Made by a program: the position numbers and the translations under genes. The notes under the pieces are model-generated. The model saw only the letters and a list, made by a program, of their open reading frames with translations, was not told the origin of the DNA and did no database searches. Of a stretch of DNA of 64,000 nucleotides, positions 8,485-18,269 are shown one piece after another. Numbering within the stretch: the stretch's first letter is position 1; each line of letters starts with the position of its first letter. Location: positions 744,001-808,000 of the forward strand of contig NZ_QPMM01000002.1 of the NCBI RefSeq assembly GCF_003419895.1. Direction: 5' to 3'. This DNA is from Chitinophaga silvatica (lineage in GTDB: Bacteria > Bacteroidota > Bacteroidia > Chitinophagales > Chitinophagaceae).

Positions 8485-8967
8485 TTAAAGTGTTTTCAGC
8501 ATCCAGTTATCACAACCGAAATGCCCTGTGTTTCCTAAGGGAGCGCTTAAGTATTCGAATCCAAATTGCTCATATACTTTTCTTGCTCTTGCCAGTTCAG
8601 GACTGGTTTCAAGATAACAATGCGTATATCCCTGTTCTTTAGCATATGCAAGGCACATATTAATCAGTTTTCCTGCCAGGCCTTTTCCTCTGGCCTGCGG
8701 TAACAAATACATTTTCTGTAATTCACAGATTTCTGCTGCACCACCATCCAATGGATGTATACCTGCACCACCAATTACCTGTCCGTCTATTTCCGCTACA
8801 TAATAGATGGCTCTCGGCTTATCAAATAATTTAGACAGATGATCGGTAGTTGGGTCAGAATAGGCCGTTCCTGGCTTGTTCATACCAAATTCAGTAAGGG
8901 TAGTTCTAACTATGTTGGCAATAATTAAATCGTCGGCCTCTGTTATCTCTCTTATTATAGGTTCCAT
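8485..8967 (-). CDS. GNAT family N-acetyltransferase
   Basis: A 160-aa acetyl-CoA-dependent N-acetyltransferase fold. The acetyl-CoA loop reads LLPQARGKGLAGKLI (Q/RxxGxG/A type). A conserved beta-4 (AEICELQKMYLLP) precedes it, and GYTHCYLETSPELARARKVYEQFGFE is the classical motif B region. The start is ATG 8967 (MEPIIREITEADD); an in-frame extension to 9003 is encoded by a palindromic repeat and is unlikely to be translated as a real N-terminus. Substrate unknown. Confidence 0.88.
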   Translation of the reverse strand: MEPIIREITEADDLIIANIVRTTLTEFGMNKPGTAYSDPTTDHLSKLFDKPRAIYYVAEIDGQVIGGAGIHPLDGGAAEICELQKMYLLPQARGKGLAGKLINMCLAYAKEQGYTHCYLETSPELARARKVYEQFGFEYLSAPLGNTGHFGCDNWMLKTL

Positions 8968-8988
8968 AGCTCGCAAGCTCGCTTTTTT

Positions 8989-9124
8989 CTCGCAGAGAAG
9001 CAAAGATTAATATTAAGAGGGAAAAGGATCGTAGCGAATCTTTGTAAGAACTTCTTACGGGTTACTTTTTTAAAATTCAATACGATCTTATTTTTCTTAA
9101 TATTAATCTTTGCTTCTTTGCGAG
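8989..9124. repeat. Long palindromic repeat, copy 2 (CGCAAAG family)
   Basis: 29-nt arms (8989-9017 and 9096-9124) are inverted with a single mismatch. They share the arm consensus of copy 1 except that the central TGG is AAG in both arms, a compensatory change. An inner pair AGGATCGTA / TACGATCTT is also present. It fills the space between the GNAT start and the OmpA-family stop. Confidence 0.85.
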
Positions 9125-9145
9125 AAACAGCGAGCCAGCGAGCTT

Positions 9146-10510
9146 TTAGAAGATATAGAATTCTACTCTTCTGTTTCTTTGTCGACCTGCCGCTGTATTG
9201 TTACTGGCAATAGGTTGACTCATGCCATAACCTACTGCTTCAATTTTAGTTGGATTGGCACCCTGACTAACAAGATAGGCTTTAACAGCTTCCGCACGTT
9301 CCCTGGAGAGTGCGAGATTTCTTTCTTTGTTACCTACATTGTCTGTATGCCCACTTAATTTCAGATTAAGGTGTTTGCGCTTGAGTAGGTCGGCCACTCT
9401 GTCTAAAGCCGGGTAGGAAGACGGTTTGATAGTAGCTTTTGCAAAATCGAATTCCAAATTTTGGATGGCTTCTTTTACAATTCGGTTGTCTTCTTCTGTG
9501 ATTACGACTTTCTCTTCTATTTTCTCAGGAACTGGTAATGGGCAACCGGCTCCATCAACTTTTGTATTGGGAGGAGTGCCAGGGCATTTATCGAAATAGT
9601 CGGAAACTCCGTCACCGTCGCTATCTTTTGTCAGTTTATCTACTTCGGCCGTCAACCTGGCATTTATTTGTTGAGCAGAATCGAGGCTGGATGCCAATAT
9701 CGCTTTTTGATACTGTACCTCTCTGTATAGCTGTTTGGCCGGATTATGCCATTGAAGTTGTCTTTTGCCCTTTTTGCCAATGGCAAACTCCAATCCTGCA
9801 TATCCATATGAAAATTTGTCTTTATTTACTCCATGCGGATAACCGTCTAGGTTATCACCATCTGTATAGTACATGGTGTATCCCAGATCCAGGTTGATGT
9901 ATTCTGAGAGTCTGAATTTCAGGCCTGCACCTACCGGGATTATTAGTTCCTGGATGCTTTTGTCATATTCCTTATAAGGAAACGTAGTTCCATCTTTCCG
10001 TGTGAGTTTAGGTTTATAACCGGCAATCCCACCGCCAACTGATGCATAGAGCTGTACGAAGTTCTGACGGAATAGCCAGTTGACAGTTGTGATGTTAAAT
10101 ACGGCGTTCAGGCTGGCTGTCCAGTTAAGATTGGTTTCAAAAGACTTGTACGGACTAACCGGTGGCATGCCATTGCCGAGGTTCTTGCTATTGTCTGCTC
10201 TGAGTTTTCCGCCAACATAATCGGCTCTTAAGGCGAAGCAGTGTAGAAGCTGGTACTTAACATAGGCGCCATATCCGCCGCTGGCTTTCCATTTGGTAAA
10301 ATCATTGCTTCCTCCGGTAGCGGCAACGGGGGCCAATAAACCGCCATTTACGCCAACAGACCAGGTTTTATAGTCTTTAAGGCCATTGAACATTGGAGGA
10401 GGGGAATAAGTGGTACTCATTGTAGATGATGGCTGATTCTGGGCATGACTTAAAGCTGGGGCTGTTGTTAGCAGAGCACAGGCAGCTTTCCATAGAATGG
10501 TTCTGTTCAT
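9146..10510 (-). CDS. OmpA-family outer-membrane protein with thrombospondin type 3 repeat
   Basis: A 454-aa protein with a signal peptide (MNRTILWKAACALLTTAPALSHAQ) and an N-terminal beta-barrel domain of about 220 residues. A calcium-binding type 3 repeat (DSDGDGVSDYFDKCPGTP) comes next. The C-terminal OmpA peptidoglycan-binding domain (about 340-454) contains LSGHTDNVGNKERNLALSRE and GRQRNRRVEFYIF. It anchors the outer membrane to the cell wall. ATG 10510 was preferred over one 8 codons upstream because it gives a clean signal peptide. Confidence 0.93.
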   Translation of the reverse strand: MNRTILWKAACALLTTAPALSHAQNQPSSTMSTTYSPPPMFNGLKDYKTWSVGVNGGLLAPVAATGGSNDFTKWKASGGYGAYVKYQLLHCFALRADYVGGKLRADNSKNLGNGMPPVSPYKSFETNLNWTASLNAVFNITTVNWLFRQNFVQLYASVGGGIAGYKPKLTRKDGTTFPYKEYDKSIQELIIPVGAGLKFRLSEYINLDLGYTMYYTDGDNLDGYPHGVNKDKFSYGYAGLEFAIGKKGKRQLQWHNPAKQLYREVQYQKAILASSLDSAQQINARLTAEVDKLTKDSDGDGVSDYFDKCPGTPPNTKVDGAGCPLPVPEKIEEKVVITEEDNRIVKEAIQNLEFDFAKATIKPSSYPALDRVADLLKRKHLNLKLSGHTDNVGNKERNLALSRERAEAVKAYLVSQGANPTKIEAVGYGMSQPIASNNTAAGRQRNRRVEFYIF

Positions 10511-10737
10511 TGAATAAAGGTTAAAAGTGATCAACGGATAGGTCAGGAATGAAATAGCAGGTGAGAAGGCGTGGCTATGAACAATTTTGGCATTTATTTA
10601 TTTAGTTATAGATAAGGAGTACCTGGCACGGTTAATCGGTGTAAAACAGGCTTATAAATAACTAATAATGAAACCGCTAACCCAAATATAATCTACCCGA
10701 CTGACATAATTTCATATTTTTTTGCTTGGCATAATCA

Positions 10738-10766
10738 TTGACAAACCAACGACAAACACATATATA
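10738..10766 (+). promoter_or_regulatory. Possible TTGACA-N17-TATATA promoter of dnaK
   Basis: TTGACA (10738-10743) and TATATA (10761-10766) are separated by exactly 17 bases, about 30 bases before the dnaK ATG. This is an enterobacterial-type layout rather than the usual Bacteroidota TTTG/TAnnTTTG. It may be chance. No CIRCE element was seen. Confidence 0.35.
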
Positions 10767-10795
10767 CTTACAACTAAAGGATAATCTTTTATACT

Positions 10796-12709
10796 ATGGG
10801 AAAAATAATAGGCATTGACTTAGGAACTACCAATTCATGCGTTGCCGTTATGGAAGGTAACGAACCGGTAGTGATTGCCAATGATGAGGGAAGGAGAACA
10901 ACCCCATCTGTAGTGGCTTTTTTAAAGAATGGAGAAAGAAAAGTAGGTGATCCAGCAAAACGGCAGGCTATTACGAACCCTGTTAATACGATCATGTCAG
11001 TGAAGCGTTTCATGGGCCGCCATTTTGACGAAGTAGCTAATGAGATCAGTCATATTACTTATAAAGTAGTTAGAGGAGATAATAATACTACCCGTATAGA
11101 TATCGATGGTAGACTGTATACACCGCAGGAAATTTCAGCAATGATCCTGCAAAAAATGAAGAAAACAGCAGAAGATTATTTGGGCCAGGAAGTGAGCGAA
11201 GCAGTAATCACTGTTCCTGCTTACTTTAATGATGCTCAACGCCAGGCTACCAAAGAAGCCGGTGAAATCGCTGGTTTGACAGTTCGTCGTATCATCAATG
11301 AGCCTACCGCTGCTGCATTAGCTTACGGTATGGATAAAAAACACCAGGATAGCAAAATCGCTGTATTCGACCTTGGTGGCGGTACCTTCGATATCTCTAT
11401 CCTCGAATTAGGAGACGGCGTATTTGAAGTGAAATCTACCAACGGTGATACCCACTTAGGGGGTGACGACTTCGATAAAGTGATCATGGACTGGTTGTCA
11501 GACGAATTCAAGAAAGACGAAGCTGTTGATCTGCACAAAGATCCAATGGCTTGGCAACGTCTGAAAGAAGCTGCCGAAAAAGCTAAGATCGAGTTATCTT
11601 CTTCTCAGGAAACAGAAATTAACTTACCATATATCACTGCGGTGGACGGAGCTCCTAAACACCTGGTGAAAAAACTGACCCGTGCTAAATTCGAACAACT
11701 GAGCGATAGCCTGGTTGAAAGAACATTGGAACCTTGCCGTAAAGCATTGAAAGATGCCGGTATGAATACTTCTGAAATTGATGAAGTAATCCTGGTAGGT
11801 GGTTCTACACGTATCCCTAAAATTCAGGAAGTAGTAGAGAAATTCTTCGGTAAAAAACCTAACAGAGGTGTAAACCCTGACGAAGTTGTTGCCGTAGGTG
11901 CCGCTATTCAGGGTGGTGTATTAACCGGTGAAGTTAAAGACGTATTGCTGCTCGACGTTACCCCGCTTTCTCTGGGTATCGAAACTATGGGTGGTGTAAT
12001 GACCAAACTGATCGAAGCAAATACCACTATTCCTTCCAAAAAGTCTGAAACCTTCTCTACTGCGGCCGATAACCAACCTAGCGTGGAAATCAACGTATTA
12101 CAAGGTGAAAGACCAATGGCTAATCAAAACAGATCATTAGGCCGATTCATCCTCAATGATATTCCTCCTGCTCCTCGTGGCGTTCCTAAGATTGAAGTTA
12201 TCTTCGATATCGATGCTAACGGTATCTTACACGTTACCGCTAAAGATCAGGGTACCGGTAAATCTCAAAATATCCGTATCGAAGCTGGTAGCGGCTTAAG
12301 CAAAGAAGAAATCGAAAAGATGAAAGCTGAAGCTAAAGCCAACGAATCTGCCGATAAGGAACAACGCGAAAAAATCGAAATCCTTAACAAAGCAGATAGC
12401 CTTATCTTCCAAACTGAAAAGCAAATTAAAGAATACGGAGATAAATTACCTGCCGATAAGAAAGGTGCTATCGAAACAGCTTTAAACAAACTGAAAGAAG
12501 CTCAGAAATCTCAGGATGTTGCACAGGTTAACACTGCAATGCCTGAACTGGAAGCTGCATGGACTGCTGCATCTGAAGAAATGTACAAAGCTACTCAAGG
12601 TCAGGCAGATGGTGGTGCACAAGCTAATGCTGGTGCAGGCGCCGGTGCCGGTCAGACTTCTGCTGGTGGCGATGGCGTAACTGACGCTGAATTTGAAGAA
12701 GTGAAATAG
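10796..12709 (+). CDS. dnaK: Molecular chaperone DnaK (Hsp70)
   Basis: ATP-dependent chaperone of 637 aa acting with DnaJ and GrpE in the cytoplasm. The nucleotide-binding domain opens with [18 protein letters not shown] and contains [14 protein letters not shown] and [14 protein letters not shown]. The substrate-binding domain contains [18 protein letters not shown] Gly/Ala-rich tail (about 605-625) ends in DAEFEEVK, the usual EEVK-type end. Neither grpE nor dnaJ is adjacent. The gene stands alone with its own promoter region and terminator. Confidence 0.98.
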   Translation: MGKIIGIDLGTTNSCVAVMEGNEPVVIANDEGRRTTPSVVAFLKNGERKVGDPAKRQAITNPVNTIMSVKRFMGRHFDEVANEISHITYKVVRGDNNTTRIDIDGRLYTPQEISAMILQKMKKTAEDYLGQEVSEAVITVPAYFNDAQRQATKEAGEIAGLTVRRIINEPTAAALAYGMDKKHQDSKIAVFDLGGGTFDISILELGDGVFEVKSTNGDTHLGGDDFDKVIMDWLSDEFKKDEAVDLHKDPMAWQRLKEAAEKAKIELSSSQETEINLPYITAVDGAPKHLVKKLTRAKFEQLSDSLVERTLEPCRKALKDAGMNTSEIDEVILVGGSTRIPKIQEVVEKFFGKKPNRGVNPDEVVAVGAAIQGGVLTGEVKDVLLLDVTPLSLGIETMGGVMTKLIEANTTIPSKKSETFSTAADNQPSVEINVLQGERPMANQNRSLGRFILNDIPPAPRGVPKIEVIFDIDANGILHVTAKDQGTGKSQNIRIEAGSGLSKEEIEKMKAEAKANESADKEQREKIEILNKADSLIFQTEKQIKEYGDKLPADKKGAIETALNKLKEAQKSQDVAQVNTAMPELEAAWTAASEEMYKATQGQADGGAQANAGAGAGAGQTSAGGDGVTDAEFEEVK

Positions 12710-12734
12710 TAAGTTTTCTCATCATCAATATAGT

Positions 12735-12776
12735 GAAAGCTGCAAGGGGTTTAAAACCCTTGCAGCTTTCGTTTTA
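12735..12776 (+). terminator. Intrinsic terminator after dnaK
   Basis: A perfect 14-bp stem (12735-12748 with 12757-12770) is followed by GTTTTA. Confidence 0.9.
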
Positions 12777-12826
12777 TAGTTTAAGCATATTTTATTACTT
12801 TGGCGTGGCTTTGAGCCGGAGACCAA

Positions 12827-15409
12827 ATGAATTATAGAATACGTTTCTACTTACGTTATCATACCTTTTATGGGCAAAACCTTTATCTCACAGGTACGCT
12901 GCCCGAAAAGACATACCCTATGAAATGGCTAAACGATGATTGGTGGTATGCCGAGATCAACGTGCCTCCAAACACGATCCAATCTTTTAGTTATCAATAT
13001 TTTCTACAGGAACGAGCAGAAACTACCTACGACGGTATAGTTCATCACTATAATCATCTCGATGCACAACAAGAATTAGTATTCATCGATTCCTGGATGG
13101 ATGCCTCCGATCCCCGCCGTACCTGGATCTCAGCACCCTTTACCAGAGTGTTTTTTCAACGGCCACAAAATTCTCTTCAATTAAATAATACCACCCATAT
13201 CTTCAAAGTTCAGGCTCCCCTGTTGCCCGTTCATCAGACCGTTTGTATCATGGGTAGCGATTTACCAACCGGTTACTGGAACACAGAGCAACCTCTTTTA
13301 ATGCACTATGACAGCAATGGATGGTTTGCTGCAGCTATTAATCTGAATGGCAGAATGTCGCCCCTGGCTTATAAATACGGAATTTATGACACGGCAACAC
13401 AGCAATTTATCAGATATGAGGAAGGAGCGAACAGAATTTTAAATACCATCGCTACAACTAACCGGCAGACAATTATGCACGATGGGTATTTAAGAGTACC
13501 TATTACTGAATGGAAAGGCGCCGGTGTTTCTGTTCCGGTATTTAGTCTGAGAAGTGATGAAGGATTTGGAACAGGAGAATTTGCCGATTTACCACTGTTT
13601 GCCAGATGGGTAAGCCAGCGTAACCTTCAACTGATTCAGCTCTTGCCAGTGAACGATACCATTCAGACTCATTCATGGCTCGATTCATATCCATATGCCG
13701 CTATATCTTCCTTTGCCTTACACCCAATGTATATCAGGTTGCAGGATGTAGGAAAACTTCCCGATAATCATCTGCTTGAAAAGCAATTCAACAGATTACG
13801 CAAATGGCTAAACGAGAAAGAAGAAGTGGATTATGAAACAGTGGTTTCCTATAAATTGGCCTATCTCAGAGCATTGCATGAACTTGAAAACGAGAAGTTA
13901 CAAACACCTGCCTATTGGGATTGGTTTGATGTAAATGAACACTGGCTATTACCTTATGCAGTTTTTTGTGCATTGAGAAACAGATATCAGACAGCTAAAT
14001 GGAAGGAATGGCCCGAATATCAACGATACGATGCAACTATTATTTATAACTTATTAACTGCCGATAAAGAACTGGGAGCAGAAGTGAATTTCTATTTTTA
14101 TGTTCAGTTCCATCTGCACCTGCAATTAAAAAAAGCAGTTGAAGAAGTACATAAACAGGGTATTGCCTTAAAAGGAGATATTCCTATTGGTGTAGCCCGT
14201 TGGAGTGCTGATACCTGGAAGAATCCCGAGGCTTTTAATCTGGATATGCAGGCAGGCGCTCCTCCCGACCTGTTTGCAAAAGATGGCCAGAATTGGGGTT
14301 TTCCGACCTACAATTGGGAAGTAATGTTGCAGGATGATCTTACATGGTGGAAACAACGATTGCAGCATATGTCGGTTTATTTTGATGCTTTCAGATTAGA
14401 TCATGTGCTGGGATTCTTTCGCATATGGCAGATTCCGGAAACTGCTATACATGGTATCCTTGGTTACTTTCATCCTGCTATCCCGATTAGCAAAGAAGAA
14501 ATTTTGCAGCGAAATATAGCTTTTGAGGAAGATAGATTTTGCATGCCTTATATTACTGATAGGATTCTTGAAGAAGCATTTGGAAACTACGCCGGAATAA
14601 TCAGGGATGAATTGATGGAACCTTTGACAGATGGACGTTACAGACTGGTAAAATATTCAACACAAAAAGACGTAGTAGCTTCAACGTTACCAGATGCCAT
14701 TAAATCTGTGCTGCTGAACTTATTAACAGATGTACTATTTATCAAAGTTAAACATCAACATAAAAATCAATATCATCCCCGATATCAACTTTCTTCAACA
14801 AATTCATTCACAGCTTTAGATCTGCAAACACAACAACAATTAAAAAATTTATACAACGATTATTTTTATAACAGACAGGAAAGTATCTGGCAGAAATCAG
14901 CCAGTACTAAATTACCATTGATAAGAAGCGCTACGAATATGTTGATAAGCGGAGAAGATCTGGGAGTAGTACCCAACTGCCTGCCTGGTGTAATGAAGTC
15001 GCAAGGCTTATTGAGCATGATGGTAGAGCGTATGCCTAAAACAAGCAACACTGTGTTTTCAGATATTTCGCAGGCTTCCTATCTTACTGTACTTACTCCT
15101 TCTACTCACGATATGTCTACACTTCGTGGTTGGTGGGAAGAAGAAAAATATATCACCAGCAAATACTATAATGAAGTGCTGGAAAAAACTGATGAGGCGC
15201 CAGAAATATTAACTGCAGCCTTAATGCAGGAAATTATAGACAGGCATACAGAAGCACCGGCTATTTTAAGAATCTTTCAGCTGCAGGACTTGCTGGCTGC
15301 ATCAGGAAGTTATACCTTGCAGGAACCTGAAAAGGAAAGAATTAATATACCTGCAAACCCAAATCATTATTGGCGTTACAGAATGCCGGTTGATATTACA
15401 CGCTTATGA
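12827..15409 (+). CDS. malQ: 4-alpha-glucanotransferase with N-terminal CBM20 tandem (DPE2-type)
   Basis: Transfers alpha-1,4-glucan segments during maltodextrin/glycogen metabolism (GH77). At 860 aa it is far longer than the classical MalQ. Two N-terminal starch-binding-like domains (about 1-110 and 120-235; YRIRFYLRYHTFYGQNLYLT and a second HQTVCIMGSDLPTGYWN-type start) precede the GH77 barrel. The catalytic nucleophile is Asp525 in FDAFRLDHVLGF. The acid/base lies in ISGEDLGVVP and the third acid in STHDMSTLRGWW. The layout matches plant cytosolic DPE2, which uses maltose and heteroglycan. Its last 4 bases overlap the next gene's ATG. Confidence 0.93.
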   Translation: MNYRIRFYLRYHTFYGQNLYLTGTLPEKTYPMKWLNDDWWYAEINVPPNTIQSFSYQYFLQERAETTYDGIVHHYNHLDAQQELVFIDSWMDASDPRRTWISAPFTRVFFQRPQNSLQLNNTTHIFKVQAPLLPVHQTVCIMGSDLPTGYWNTEQPLLMHYDSNGWFAAAINLNGRMSPLAYKYGIYDTATQQFIRYEEGANRILNTIATTNRQTIMHDGYLRVPITEWKGAGVSVPVFSLRSDEGFGTGEFADLPLFARWVSQRNLQLIQLLPVNDTIQTHSWLDSYPYAAISSFALHPMYIRLQDVGKLPDNHLLEKQFNRLRKWLNEKEEVDYETVVSYKLAYLRALHELENEKLQTPAYWDWFDVNEHWLLPYAVFCALRNRYQTAKWKEWPEYQRYDATIIYNLLTADKELGAEVNFYFYVQFHLHLQLKKAVEEVHKQGIALKGDIPIGVARWSADTWKNPEAFNLDMQAGAPPDLFAKDGQNWGFPTYNWEVMLQDDLTWWKQRLQHMSVYFDAFRLDHVLGFFRIWQIPETAIHGILGYFHPAIPISKEEILQRNIAFEEDRFCMPYITDRILEEAFGNYAGIIRDELMEPLTDGRYRLVKYSTQKDVVASTLPDAIKSVLLNLLTDVLFIKVKHQHKNQYHPRYQLSSTNSFTALDLQTQQQLKNLYNDYFYNRQESIWQKSASTKLPLIRSATNMLISGEDLGVVPNCLPGVMKSQGLLSMMVERMPKTSNTVFSDISQASYLTVLTPSTHDMSTLRGWWEEEKYITSKYYNEVLEKTDEAPEILTAALMQEIIDRHTEAPAILRIFQLQDLLAASGSYTLQEPEKERINIPANPNHYWRYRMPVDITRL

Positions 15410-16419
15410 AACTTACGTTATATCCATTTGAACTAAAGTTTAAACATACCTTTACGATCTCCCGTAAATCAAAAGATGTGCAACCCTTGCTGGTAGTCAG
15501 ATTAGCGCAGGATGGTAAGCATGGCCTGGGTGAAACAGCAGATAATGCATATTATAACATGACCGTTCCGTTATTAATGGCAGATATCGAAAAACACCGC
15601 TCCTTCATTGAAAACTACACTTTATCGACTCCCGAACAATACTGGGCAGACCTCTATCCTTTGCTGGGGCATAATCTATTTGCCTTATGTGCATTGGATA
15701 TTGCAGCCTGGGATCTTTATGCCAAGCTGCAACAGAAGAAATTGTATGAGGTATGGGGGCTGGATATAACGCATAATCCGATGACGGATTATACCATTGG
15801 AATAGATACAATTCCAAATATGGTACAGAAATTAAAAGAATTCCCATGGCCAATTTATAAAATCAAACTAGGTACAAAAGAAGATATTGAAATAATTAAA
15901 GCCTTGAGAGCGCATACAGATGCCACTTTCAGAGTAGATGCAAATTGTGCCTGGGGAGTGGAAGAAACACTGAGAAATGCGCTTGAATTAAAGAAGCTGG
16001 GAGTGGAATTTATTGAACAGCCTATGCCTGCAAATGATAAGGAAGGAATGAAAATAATTTTTGAGCAATCTGCTCTTCCGGTAATTGCGGATGAAAGCTG
16101 TATTCTTGAAGCAGACGTAGCAGCATGCAAAGGCTTATTTCATGGTATCAATATAAAGCTCACTAAATGTGGTGGAATTACTCCGGCACTGAGAATGATC
16201 AGGGAAGCCAAAAGCTACGGTATGAAGGTAATGACGGGTAGTATGAATGAAAGTACAGTAGGAACATCGGCTGTTGCCCATTTATTACCGTTGCTCGACT
16301 ATGTGGATATGGATGGACCATTATTGCTGGCATCGGATACCTCAACGGGTATCACGATGCAGGAAGGCCGTATTTTTTATGCAGATAGAACAGGAACGGG
16401 AGCTGAGTTATTAGCTTAG
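15406..16419 (+). CDS. Enolase-superfamily dipeptide epimerase (muconate-lactonizing subgroup)
   Basis: A 337-aa protein with an N-terminal capping domain opening KLTLYPFELKFKHTFTISR, followed by a modified TIM barrel. The acid/base lysine lies in WPIYKIKLGT. Metal ligands lie in FRVDANCAWG, EFIEQPM and VIADESC, and the second lysine in NIKLTKCGG. These features fit L-Ala-D/L-Glu-type dipeptide epimerases that recycle murein peptides. It is translationally coupled to malQ (ATGA overlap), an odd metabolic partner. The 3' end overlaps the convergent 81-aa gene by 4 bases. Confidence 0.88.
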   Translation: MKLTLYPFELKFKHTFTISRKSKDVQPLLVVRLAQDGKHGLGETADNAYYNMTVPLLMADIEKHRSFIENYTLSTPEQYWADLYPLLGHNLFALCALDIAAWDLYAKLQQKKLYEVWGLDITHNPMTDYTIGIDTIPNMVQKLKEFPWPIYKIKLGTKEDIEIIKALRAHTDATFRVDANCAWGVEETLRNALELKKLGVEFIEQPMPANDKEGMKIIFEQSALPVIADESCILEADVAACKGLFHGINIKLTKCGGITPALRMIREAKSYGMKVMTGSMNESTVGTSAVAHLLPLLDYVDMDGPLLLASDTSTGITMQEGRIFYADRTGTGAELLA

Positions 16420-16661
16420 TCCATTTCTTTCCAGGTTTGTGCAAGAAAAACATAGTCTTCAATAATACCTGTGGCTATGATCATTTTACCGGCCATTGGC
16501 ATTAAGTCGTTAGACATAAACGGATTGCCATTGGCTTGCCTGATCAGGAAATCGCCTTTATCAGTAACCAGAAAAACACCCAGGTGTTCACTTTTGCTGA
16601 ATTGGCCAAAAGTACGTAAGACCAGGCGGCCTGTTAGTGTGATAGTTTTATCTGCTGACAT
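16416..16661 (-). CDS. Small conserved protein coupled to C25-like peptidase
   Basis: An 81-aa protein without signal peptide or membrane segment. Alternating strands (TITLTGRLVLRTFG, LGVFLVTDKGDFLIRQANG, MIIATGIIEDYVFLAQTW) suggest a compact beta-rich, OB-like fold, although this is inference. Its ATG lies inside the upstream peptidase gene (14-base overlap), so the two are translationally coupled and likely work together. It could be an inhibitor, activator or substrate adaptor of the peptidase. Not recognised as a named family. Confidence 0.6.
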   Translation of the reverse strand: MSADKTITLTGRLVLRTFGQFSKSEHLGVFLVTDKGDFLIRQANGNPFMSNDLMPMAGKMIIATGIIEDYVFLAQTWKEMD

Positions 16662-18177
16662 ACTCCCGATAACCTAAGATTTGATTGTTTTTTTCTTTTA
16701 CCACTAATACTTTTCTGTGAGGTGTATCTCCCTGATCTGCTGATTCCGAAAATACGTGAAATTTAACAGAATGGGCTTGATGATGCGATCTCTTTTTTTT
16801 GTTGATGAAAACTTTTGGAACAGTTTTATCAATGAATTTCTTTTCTTCCAATAACTGGGTAAGAGCCGAATTCAGGTTAGAATCTACCTCCTGGGAATGA
16901 TCTACAGGCTCTGGCACATGAATAAAGTCATCCAGCATTTTACCCCTGGCTTCCAGATTATCCCTTCTGTTTTGCAAAGTATTGATGAATAATTCGCTCT
17001 GTGTGGCGCTTGGATCTTTTTCATTGACCACAGGTTGCCAGGAAGGATCACCTAATAAATAGAACTGAGCCGCAGTTTTAAGTTCAAAAGGATCCAGGGT
17101 TGGCCCCATTTCATTTAAGAACTTCTGTCTGGCTTCCAGGAGAGCGCGGCCAGTGGAGGCCCCATTCAACACATTAATAACAAAATACTGAGTAAGCAAA
17201 TCTGCCAAACCCTGACCAGTAGACGGCCCATAGGCAATATTTGAACTGCCAAGGAATGCCAGCGCATTATTTAACAGGTAACTGTTGGCAATACTCATCC
17301 TTTTAGCCCCATTTTTCTTAGGATCAAATAACTGACCACCATAACAACATTCGGCGGCTACAATGGTACCTTTACTAATCTTATCCTTCAAAATATCAGA
17401 GCGTAGTGCTAAAGGAAAATCGGTTAGCTTCTGGCCATAATAACCGGGATTATTAATAGCCCCATGGCAGTTAATAAAATGAGTTTTGGGTAATAATTCG
17501 GATGTCCAGTTAGTACCTGTCAGGTCTTCGTTTCCCGGGAAAACCACCATTTTATCATGGTTTCCGAAAATACTCAGCAGGCTATTTTGAGTAGAAGCCT
17601 GCCAATCGAAGGTACTGATAGAGAAATAAGGCAAATATTCGTTTAAAGCCCCGGGCACAGCATTGATGATGTTGGCTATCAGGGTACGCAGATAACTAAC
17701 ATCCGGAACCGCCGGAATATCCGGGAGCCGGCCAACCACCCTGGTAGGCGAAACAAAGACGCCAGGATCGGTATTGTAAGGAGTATCGCATGCATAAGGC
17801 AAGTCGCTGGGAATAAAGGCATCCGGATCATGATCACCTGGCAACAGGTTTTTCAGGCGCTGTAAAGGAACAATGTCCTGAGACCCTACAATCATGATAT
17901 ATCCGGGAGTGAAATACCTGTATAGTTCGTCTATGGCCTGCTTACATTGTGCCTCATTATTGGCGGTAGTAACAGCGGTAGCCTGATAAGACTGCATTTG
18001 ATCTGCATCGTCGATCAGTACTATCTGAGTATCCAGATGTCTTTCATTGTCATCGGCCTTCAGGGCATTAAGGTCATCCAGGATAAGTTGAAAATCCGGG
18101 CCATACTTTTCCTTCAGGGCAGATTTATTGGTTATAATTAGTTTGGTAGTCAGCATATGTGTTATTGGGGTTGCCAT
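16648..18177 (-). CDS. C25 (gingipain/caspase-fold)-like cysteine peptidase, cytoplasmic
   Basis: A 509-aa protein from ATG 18177 (the longer frame would start with TTG). The caspase-like core shows strand-helix repeats (YIMIVGSQDIVPL and so on). A His motif FINCHGAINN (His238) and a Cys motif VAAECCYGGQLF (Cys277/Cys278) have the family spacing, followed by a helix with AFLGSSNIAYGP and RALLEARQKF. Unlike secreted gingipains there is no signal peptide and no type IX secretion C-terminal domain. The last about 130 residues are charged, with SATQSELFINTLQNRRDNLEAR, and may be regulatory. Overlaps the 81-aa partner gene. Substrate unknown. Confidence 0.75.
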   Translation of the reverse strand: MATPITHMLTTKLIITNKSALKEKYGPDFQLILDDLNALKADDNERHLDTQIVLIDDADQMQSYQATAVTTANNEAQCKQAIDELYRYFTPGYIMIVGSQDIVPLQRLKNLLPGDHDPDAFIPSDLPYACDTPYNTDPGVFVSPTRVVGRLPDIPAVPDVSYLRTLIANIINAVPGALNEYLPYFSISTFDWQASTQNSLLSIFGNHDKMVVFPGNEDLTGTNWTSELLPKTHFINCHGAINNPGYYGQKLTDFPLALRSDILKDKISKGTIVAAECCYGGQLFDPKKNGAKRMSIANSYLLNNALAFLGSSNIAYGPSTGQGLADLLTQYFVINVLNGASTGRALLEARQKFLNEMGPTLDPFELKTAAQFYLLGDPSWQPVVNEKDPSATQSELFINTLQNRRDNLEARGKMLDDFIHVPEPVDHSQEVDSNLNSALTQLLEEKKFIDKTVPKVFINKKKRSHHQAHSVKFHVFSESADQGDTPHRKVLVVKEKNNQILGYREYVSR

Positions 18178-18269
18178 TACGCTGGATTTGTCTGTCAAAA
18201 ATATTAAATATTATTTAAGTTGCTTAGTGGAAAAGTAAACCGTATTTTTCAGGAAATCGTTCCACCGTT

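Noticed and set aside
8968-9003. Twelve extra N-terminal residues on the GNAT protein
   Set aside because: They are encoded by the start of a palindromic repeat; ATG 8967 gives the family-like N-terminus.
9110-9358. Plus-strand 82-aa frame overlapping the OmpA-family gene
   Set aside because: Its first codons are repeat sequence and the rest is antisense to a well-supported gene.
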